Source: JAEUQQ01 sp963697285
GTDB lineage: Bacteria > Acidobacteriota > Vicinamibacteria > Vicinamibacterales > JAFNAJ01
DNA: 64,000 bases
Reading direction: 5' to 3'
NCBI GenBank assembly: GCA_963697285.1
Contig: CAVONI010000012.1
Location: 1-64,000 of the forward strand
The notes under the pieces were generated by a model. That model did no database searches, was not told the origin of the DNA, and saw only the letters and a program-made list of their open reading frames with translations. Positions 58,491 through 64,000 of this stretch are shown here, piece by piece. A program made the position numbers and the translations under genes. Every line of letters starts with the position of its first letter. Position 1 is the stretch's first letter.

Positions 58491-58562
58491 GGCCGCACTG
58501 GGGTGCGGCCCCTACGGCACACGGCACGACGGCGCACGGGCCGCACAGGGGGGCGCCCTAGG
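58491..58562. repeat. Two REP-like palindromes, one forming the M56 gene stop
   Basis: GGGCCGCACTGGGGTGCGGC with CCCTAC at 58491-58515 and a variant at 58539-58562 (GGGCCGCACAGGGGGGCGCC then CTAGG). The complement of CTA at 58558-58560 is the TAG stop of the minus-strand M56 gene. Confidence 0.75.
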
Positions 58563-60495
58563 GGACGGCTTCGGCGGTGCCGCGGTCGATTGCGCGCTTT
58601 GCCAGGTCGCGCACCCGAACCTCGGCCTCGGCGACCTTCTGCTCGATTTCCTTGCCCATCGCCTCGAGTTGCGCGCTGAGCGGTTCCATTTGACGGCCGA
58701 TGTCTTCCATGGGCTTCGCGAGTTCGTCCATCTGCCGACGGAGGGCGTCCATCTGTTCGCCCAGCGCCTTCATCTGTTCGTCGAGCGCACGGTCGTTCGG
58801 CCTCTTGCCCTGCTGCTCGCGACGCGACGAGCCGTCGGCCAACGCGCGGGCCGCCTGCTCTGCCGCGAGCGCGGCCTGCTTCTCGCCCACGTGCGCCATC
58901 TTCGTGCCGATCGCGGCCATCTGCGCGCCCACCGCTGCCTGCCGCGCGCCGGCCTCACCCTGCAGCGCGCCGAGCTTCCCCTGCTCCCCGCCGATCGCTC
59001 CCATGCGCTGGCCGAGCACCTCGACGTCTTCGAACGCGGCGTGGGCCTCGGCGATCGTCTGCGCATCGCGAATCACGTATTCCCGCCCGTCGAGCCGCAC
59101 CCACAGCAGCGGCTCGCCCTTGCGCTGCAGACGTCGCGCGCGTACCGCGCCGTCGTGGCTACCCGAGATCGACGCGTCACCGTCGCCCTTCAGCATCACC
59201 CATTCGAAGTCGCGGCGCTCCTCGCCGTCCGCGGGTGGCGGCGGCGGTGCCGCAGGCGCGGGCGCGGGACGAGGGACCGGTGGAACGGGCGCCACCGTGG
59301 ATCGCGGGGATAACGGCGCCGGTGGCGCGGGTGGTGCCGGGGGGGGCGGCGGCGCCGGCACCGGCTGGTCGAGCGCGAAGTGAATGGCCCCCGTCGAAGC
59401 AAGGACGGCCAGCGACGGACTCGCCAGCTGCACGTCGATGCCCGGCGGGCGCGATGCCTCCGCGGCCGGCCTGGCGACGAGCTGGATGGGGATCAACGCG
59501 ATCACCGCGGCGCCGAGCGCGAGGCGCCCATACCGCCGCATGCGGGGGGACGGATCGAAATGATTCAGCATCTGCAATCTCCGTTTCATGTCAGCGAACG
59601 ACCGCGAGGCTCCCGCCGCCGCGAACGACGCGTCGCCACGCGCGATGCCAAGCGTCAGCAGGAGGCGCCCGTAATCGGCCGGTTCGACGTCGAGGGTCTG
59701 CAGCACCTCGGCGTCGCACGCGGCCTCGCGCGCCAGTCGGTACTCGCGCAACGCGAGGTGCGCGAGCGGGTGAAAGAAGAAGACGCGCGCCGCGAGCTCG
59801 GGCACCCAGCCGAGCCAGAGATCGCGCCGCCGCAGGTGAACGAGTTCGTGGCAGATCACCATCCGCTGGGCGTCGGCATCCAGCGATTCGAAGCGTCCGG
59901 CCGGCAGCAGCACCGCGAAGCGCCAGGTGCCCCGCACGAGCGGCGACGACACGTCGCCCGACAGGAGCACGCGTGGCACGCAGACGCCCATGCGTCGGGC
60001 CAGCTGCCTCGTCATCGCCTCGAGCGGCTCGGCACCCGGCGTGGCGTGCGCGAGCGCCGACGATGAGCGGCGCAGGCGCCATCCCGCGAGCCCGAGCGCA
60101 GCCACGAGGCCCGTCAGCCAGGCGCCGACGAGTACCTGCCTCAACGTGTCAGCCGCGGACATGCGTGCCGGCACGGCTCCTGCGTCTGGCGCGCGGCCAC
60201 GCACACCGCTGATCCAGGGCGTGACGCCCCCGTCGCCCTCGTTCGCGCCCGACAGTGACCTCGCCGCAGCCGCAGCAGTCACCGCAGTCGCCTCGGAGGC
60301 GCGAAGCACGGGCACCGCGATCGGTTCGATCGAGGCCAGGCCGATGAGCAGCTTGAGCGCGACCAGCCACCAGAGCAGCGTTCGCGCCGATGCCGGCAAC
60401 GACGGGATGACGCGGCAGAGTGTCCACACGACCATCGCCAGCACGCCCCCGTGCAGGCTCGCCGTCACCACGAGGTCGAACAGGGCGGCAGACAT
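58558..60495 (-). CDS. BlaR1/MecR1-type M56 membrane peptidase with coiled-coil tail
   Basis: A 645-residue membrane zinc peptidase. The first half has four membrane segments and the HExxH motif H216-E-L-V-H220, with a third ligand region REAACDAE near residue 257. The periplasmic sensor (penicillin-binding) domain of true BlaR1 is absent. Instead there is a Pro-rich linker, and then about 200 residues of Met- and Gln-rich heptad sequence (MGAIGGEQGKLGALQ, QMAAIGTKMAHVGEKQAAL, EQMDALRRQMDELAKPM). The likely role is to cleave BlaI on receiving a signal, possibly through the coiled coil. The start ATG overlaps the blaI stop (ATGA). The TAG stop is part of a REP palindrome. Confidence 0.9.
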   Translation of the reverse strand: MSAALFDLVVTASLHGGVLAMVVWTLCRVIPSLPASARTLLWWLVALKLLIGLASIEPIAVPVLRASEATAVTAAAAARSLSGANEGDGGVTPWISGVRGRAPDAGAVPARMSAADTLRQVLVGAWLTGLVAALGLAGWRLRRSSSALAHATPGAEPLEAMTRQLARRMGVCVPRVLLSGDVSSPLVRGTWRFAVLLPAGRFESLDADAQRMVICHELVHLRRRDLWLGWVPELAARVFFFHPLAHLALREYRLAREAACDAEVLQTLDVEPADYGRLLLTLGIARGDASFAAAGASRSFADMKRRLQMLNHFDPSPRMRRYGRLALGAAVIALIPIQLVARPAAEASRPPGIDVQLASPSLAVLASTGAIHFALDQPVPAPPPPPAPPAPPAPLSPRSTVAPVPPVPRPAPAPAAPPPPPADGEERRDFEWVMLKGDGDASISGSHDGAVRARRLQRKGEPLLWVRLDGREYVIRDAQTIAEAHAAFEDVEVLGQRMGAIGGEQGKLGALQGEAGARQAAVGAQMAAIGTKMAHVGEKQAALAAEQAARALADGSSRREQQGKRPNDRALDEQMKALGEQMDALRRQMDELAKPMEDIGRQMEPLSAQLEAMGKEIEQKVAEAEVRVRDLAKRAIDRGTAEAVP

Positions 60496-60890
60496 CAGCG
60501 CCCTCCTTTCGCCGTCCGGCGCGAGCGGAGTCGCGACACCACGTCCTGCAGCTCCTCGAGCTCCTCGTCGGTCAGCTGCGGCGATTCCGAGAGATAGGCG
60601 ACGAAGGGCGAGACCGAGCCGTCGAGGCTCTTCTCGACGAAGCGGCGCACGAGTCCGCGCAGCAGGTCGTCAGACGAACGGCGCGCGCTGTAGCGGAACA
60701 CCCCGTCCACGGACCGGCGCGTGAGGTACCCCTTGCGCCGCAGTCGCTCCATGACGGTGAGAACGGTCGAGCGTGCAAGGCCGCGCTGCGTGCCGAAGCC
60801 CTCGGCCACCTCGCCCGCCGTGGCGGTGCCACGGTCGGTCAGGTAGCGCAGCAGCGCGAGTTCCTGTTCGCCTATCGAGTGTTCCGTCAC
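60495..60890 (-). CDS. blaI: BlaI/MecI-family repressor
   Basis: A 131-residue winged-helix repressor: GEQELALLRYLTDRGTATAG, then RGLARSTVLTVMERLRRKGYL (recognition helix) and RYSARRSSDDLLRGLVRRFV followed by a dimerisation helix. GTG at 60890 is chosen because GGGAGG lies five bases upstream; an ATG at 60938 would sit inside the operator. It is coupled to the M56 peptidase by an ATGA overlap. The inverted-repeat operator just upstream should allow autorepression lifted by proteolysis. Other targets are unknown, as no beta-lactamase is present in the window. Confidence 0.92.
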   Translation of the reverse strand: MTEHSIGEQELALLRYLTDRGTATAGEVAEGFGTQRGLARSTVLTVMERLRRKGYLTRRSVDGVFRYSARRSSDDLLRGLVRRFVEKSLDGSVSPFVAYLSESPQLTDEELEELQDVVSRLRSRRTAKGGR

Positions 60891-60901
60891 CGGGGCCTCC
60901 C

Positions 60902-60947
60902 TGACTACATCTGTCGTCACACTAGCTGATGACGACATGTGTAGTCA
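60902..60947. promoter_or_regulatory. BlaI-type operator, paired inverted boxes
   Basis: TGACTACATCTGTCGTCA (60902-60919) and TGACGACATGTGTAGTCA (60930-60947) are inverted copies differing only in the two central bases. Each contains a BlaI-like TACA-N2-TGTA box with one mismatch. Ten bases separate them, 12 bases upstream of the blaI GTG, so a repressor here would block transcription. It may also act on the gene ending at 60999 or others. Confidence 0.8.
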
Positions 60948-60998
60948 AAGAGTTCCCGGGGAGGATGCAGATGGCTGGGACGAAGGGTGGGACGAACG

Positions 60999-61518
60999 CT
61001 ACTCCACCCAGCTCCGGATGACCGACTCCAGCGCCTTCGGGTCGTTGAGCACACCCGCCAGCGACCAGGCGATCGTCCCGTCGTTCACGCCCAGGACGAA
61101 CGGCGTGCCCGTGAGCCGCAAGGCCTGCCACGCCTCGTTCCGCGGGTCCACGAGCCAGCGAACGGCCGGGAACTCCTGTGCCCGTTCGTTGACGAACCTC
61201 GTGGCATCGGCGCCAGGCGCACCGATGACCACGACCGTCCGCTGGTTCAGTGCAGGCGACTCCCACTGCTTCATCGCCGCAAGCAGCCGGGCAGAGGCGG
61301 CCGACGTCGGCGTGACGTAGATGAGGAGCCACTTGCCGGGCTGGCTCACCTGCGTCGACGACACCGTCGCACCCTCGATGGTCGACACGTCGAACGCGGG
61401 CAGCGGGCGCTGCTCGCTGGCGCTGACGTGTGGGTCCCTGACCGAGGCCACAGGCCAGCACGACGGCCAGCAACCCCGGCACGACGCCCCGCTGGCGGAC
61501 GGCACGACTCGATTCCAT
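60999..61518 (-). CDS. Thioredoxin-fold lipoprotein lacking CxxC (one frame break)
   Basis: About 172 residues: a lipoprotein-like signal (VPGLLAVVLAC), then a TlpA/MauD-like fold (LPAFDVSTIEGATVSSTQ, GKWLLIYVTPTSAASARLLA, VVVIGAPGADATRFVNER, WQALRLTGTPFVLGVNDGT with the cis-Pro TPF). The place where thioredoxins carry CxxC reads TPTSAAS, so the protein should be redox-inactive. The signal and the body are joined by correcting one surplus base near 61440. ATG at 61518 follows GGAGAAACC. It follows the large protein at the right edge on the same strand, so they may be cotranscribed. Confidence 0.8.
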
Positions 61519-61547
61519 CGCGGTTTCTCCGAAAGGGGCCAACGCCA

Positions 61548-64000
61548 TCACGGGAGCCCCGGAGCGACGCTGAAGTTGATGATCGACTGGCGGTCGTCAG
61601 ACGACAGGCCGGCGAGCACGTTGAACTCGACGAGGTTGAGCAGGTCGACGGCAATGGACCGCACGCCATCGACGTCAACCGGCAGGCCCTGCGTCACGAA
61701 GTGCAGCAGGCCCACGCTGGAATTGGCACCGATCGTCACGCGCCACTCGTGCCGCGCCACCTCGGTGCGCGAGAAGTCGAACGACACGGCCACGGGCTGC
61801 GCCCTGTCCTGCGCGACGCCCCCGAACACGTAGGCGGAGGCGCCGTAGACGTCCGGCACGCCATTCAGCACGGCGTATCCCTCGGCCATGGGCGAGAACC
61901 CGCCTGGCACCACAGCGCGTGCACCGGCGCCCCCGCCGGGAATCGTGGCGCGCAGGCTCAGCGTCACCGTGATCGGCACGTCGGTGGGATTGGTGACGAT
62001 GTCGAGGTAGCGCGCGTAGCTGCGGCCCTGGGTTGCCGGGCTCACGTACACCTTGCGGGTGAACGCGAGTCCACGTGCGAAGTCGGGCGCCATCGGCCCG
62101 TAGATCAACTGGCGCCACTCGGTGTCCCACCGCGCCGCCGACACGCAGCACACCGGACGGTCGTCGAGGAACAACTCGGCCGCGTTCGACAGCGTGCCTC
62201 GCAGGAGATGCGCAGCGGCTCCGTCCGACACCCCGCCGTACGCAATGTCGCCGCTTCTCAGGATCCCATACCGGAAGCCATCGGCGTCGTCGAGGTTCGT
62301 CACGCCGTCGGGCTTGAACTCGGTGGCGCTGTTGTTGTAGACCGACACGTCGAGTGGTTCCTGGGCGTTGCGTGCCAGCACGCCATCGAAGACCCCCACG
62401 TCCTGGTTCTGGCGGATGGTGGCCCGCACCGGTCCAGGCGGCACGTTGTCGAAGAGGAACGACGTGGCCTCCATCTGGACGGCAGCCGACCACGCCCCGA
62501 GGGGCCCTGCAGCCCCTTGCGCGTCGAGCACGAACAGCGTCGGACCGCTCTGCGGGAAGATGACGTTCACGCGCACCTGGCCGTAGCCGGAGAACGACAT
62601 CGGCACCGCCAGTTGCCCTGCGGCCGCTTGAAGCGTCCCGCTCGCCGCAGCGAAACGCTCGCGGCAGTTGTTGTCGATGTCGCACGTCACGAGCTTCCCT
62701 TGCAGGGTGACGTGCCCGACGGGAACGCTGTTGAACACGTACTGACCGCCGGCGGTGGGCTTGACGACTTCCGACGGTCCGACGCGCCGCTCGAACGCGA
62801 GGTTGTCGCTGGTGAGCGCGAGCACCGCGGCGCTCACGGGCGCGCCAGTCTCGTCGGTGACCGAGACCACCACCGTTCCGGTCGCGGGCAGGCCGACGTC
62901 GTTGTACCACACGTGGCTCAGGTTGCTGGCGAGCACGACGGTCCTGCCCAGGTCGGCTGTGATGCCGGTCGCCGGATCCTGCGCGGTCAGCCGGTAGTTG
63001 CCAGCCGGCTGCTCGTAGATCAGGAACGACCCGTCGTGACGCGAGACGTGGGCGAAGGTCGTCGTCCCGTCCGAGTGCCGTGCAAAGACGGTGGGATTCG
63101 GCACACCCGATCCGTCGGCGTTGAACACCCCGCCGATCAGCACCGAGATCGGCAACACGAGGCCGTCGTTGTTGACCACCACCCCATGTTGCTCGTGGTT
63201 CTCGATCGGGACGCTGACGCTGGTGCCGCTCCCGGTCGGCGACTCTGCCCTGAGTGTCGCGAGGCCGCTTTCGGGGAGTGCCAGGAACAGGGAGAACCCG
63301 CCATGCCTGCCCGCTGTCGTCTGCGCCATGACGGCGCCGGTCTCCGGGTGCAGCACCGTCACCACGGCGCCCTCGATCGCTTCGTCGTGGCTCTGTGCGG
63401 CATCGGTGGCGATCACGATGCCCTCGACGTGTGTCAGCACGCTGGGTGGGAGCGTCACGTCAACCACCAGATCGCGGTTACTCTCCGACACGGGCATCTC
63501 GGGACTCTCGGTGGAGCCGCCGGGCAGTCCCGCGACGAAGGCTCGCACCTTGAGGCCGCCCTGCACGAACAGCCTGTCGGCCAGGTAGTGGCCGCTGCCG
63601 TCGGTGAACACCGTGCGGAGCAGCCTGCCGTCGGCCGTGTCGATGATCTCGACGCGCTGCCCCCCGACCGTCGACGTGCCGTCAGACGCCAGCAGTGCCC
63701 CTTCGACGCGGACGCCTGACGTCCCCGCGATGCGGTAGTTGACGATGGCGGAGATGTCGGTGTCGGTCAGGCCGTTGAACATCATCCAGCTGTCGGCTGC
63801 ACCAGCGAGCGTCTCGGCCCGCTCCAGGAGGCCAGCCTGGTCGCCGGGCAGTCGCTGCAGCACGAAGTGCAGGAGCGCCACCTCGGAGTGCGGCGCGATC
63901 GTCATACGCCACTCGTAGCGGGCCACGTCGGTCCGCGTGAAGTCGAATGCAACGAGCGACGGGTAGAGTTCCGGATTGGCGCCGCTGAAGACGTAGGCCG
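61548..64000 (-). CDS. Large exported multi-domain protein, cut by the right window edge
   Basis: At least 817 residues; the N-terminus lies beyond 64000, and the GTG at 63926 is internal. Carboxypeptidase-regulatory-like beta domains (GGQRVEIIDTADGRLLRTVF, NYRLTAQDPATG, VVVSVTDETGAPVSAAVLAL) alternate with a repeated module. That module, YVFSGANPELYPSLVAFDFT through VARYEWRMTIAPHSEVALLH, appears at the edge and again at the C-terminus (YVFGGVAQDRAQPVAVSFDF through VARHEWRVTIGANSSVGLLH). The protein is probably secreted. No catalytic motif was seen, so an adhesive or scaffold role is likely. The stop TGA ends at 61548. Confidence 0.75.
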   Translation of the reverse strand, partial: AYVFSGANPELYPSLVAFDFTRTDVARYEWRMTIAPHSEVALLHFVLQRLPGDQAGLLERAETLAGAADSWMMFNGLTDTDISAIVNYRIAGTSGVRVEGALLASDGTSTVGGQRVEIIDTADGRLLRTVFTDGSGHYLADRLFVQGGLKVRAFVAGLPGGSTESPEMPVSESNRDLVVDVTLPPSVLTHVEGIVIATDAAQSHDEAIEGAVVTVLHPETGAVMAQTTAGRHGGFSLFLALPESGLATLRAESPTGSGTSVSVPIENHEQHGVVVNNDGLVLPISVLIGGVFNADGSGVPNPTVFARHSDGTTTFAHVSRHDGSFLIYEQPAGNYRLTAQDPATGITADLGRTVVLASNLSHVWYNDVGLPATGTVVVSVTDETGAPVSAAVLALTSDNLAFERRVGPSEVVKPTAGGQYVFNSVPVGHVTLQGKLVTCDIDNNCRERFAAASGTLQAAAGQLAVPMSFSGYGQVRVNVIFPQSGPTLFVLDAQGAAGPLGAWSAAVQMEATSFLFDNVPPGPVRATIRQNQDVGVFDGVLARNAQEPLDVSVYNNSATEFKPDGVTNLDDADGFRYGILRSGDIAYGGVSDGAAAHLLRGTLSNAAELFLDDRPVCCVSAARWDTEWRQLIYGPMAPDFARGLAFTRKVYVSPATQGRSYARYLDIVTNPTDVPITVTLSLRATIPGGGAGARAVVPGGFSPMAEGYAVLNGVPDVYGASAYVFGGVAQDRAQPVAVSFDFSRTEVARHEWRVTIGANSSVGLLHFVTQGLPVDVDGVRSIAVDLLNLVEFNVLAGLSSDDRQSIINFSVAPGLP

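Noticed and set aside
60987..63719. A 910-residue plus-strand open frame at the right end
   Set aside because: It runs across three separate minus-strand features, is Arg/His-rich and has no motif; this is an antisense shadow of GC-rich coding DNA.

Overview
The window is high-GC DNA (about two-thirds GC by eye) from a Gram-negative bacterium. The gene content fits Acidobacteriota, most likely class Vicinamibacteria: a VWFA-related exported protein, a DUF5916 outer-membrane protein, a carboxypeptidase-regulatory/TonB receptor, a DUF2911 protein, an ABC-2 permease/CPBP protease fusion and a PEP-CTERM/exosortase locus. This assignment is inferred from gene content, because no 16S or other marker gene is present.

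Layout. 1-15044 is an exopolysaccharide/PEP-CTERM region: a broken GT4 glycosyltransferase at the left edge; a minus-strand operon (TPR lipoprotein, YdcF-like, second TPR lipoprotein, exosortase, EpsI); two tandem PEP-CTERM substrates with matching leaders; wecB; a TIGR03790-type protein; and a sigma-54 activator. Sigma-54-like -24/-12 sites precede the PEP-CTERM genes and the TIGR03790 unit, which suggests that the activator controls this locus. 15475-23299 holds two large exported repeat proteins and a GAF-GGDEF cyclase. 23684-28065 is a lysR-hom-thrB-thrC threonine operon. 28082-29420 is a repeat-rich stretch containing a REP-associated (RAYT) Y1 transposase. 29416-35101 holds a VWFA protein, a nuclease-like protein with a histone H1-like tail, an exported O-methyltransferase, arginase, DUF2911 and GNAT.

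35188-42357 contains two divergent paralogous operons. Each couples a POTRA-less Omp85/D15-type barrel to a secreted protein that looks like an atypical protein kinase (Lys, Glu, D-x4-N and DFG positions). One copy has lost the Lys and Glu. This is the strongest candidate for an undescribed system. 42543-44013 holds a Pro-tRNA editing protein and tRNA-Glu, followed by a DUF433/DUF5615 toxin-antitoxin pair bracketed by a decayed duplicate of the tRNA 3' end. 44014-45080 has no convincing gene. 45102-49272 is a NatA/NatB-type ABC operon. The rest holds a membrane protein, DUF5916, a TonB receptor, a third repeat protein, a BlaI/M56 regulatory pair with a clear operator, a thioredoxin-fold protein without its cysteines, and a large protein running off the right edge.

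Two features run through the whole window. A palindromic GC repeat containing TAGGGGCCGCG lies between genes and supplies the actual stop codon of four of them. About 25 single-base frame breaks interrupt otherwise well-conserved genes, including thrB and arginase. Several fall in short G or C runs, so indel errors in the assembly are the likeliest cause, and frameshifted genes are annotated here as single units.
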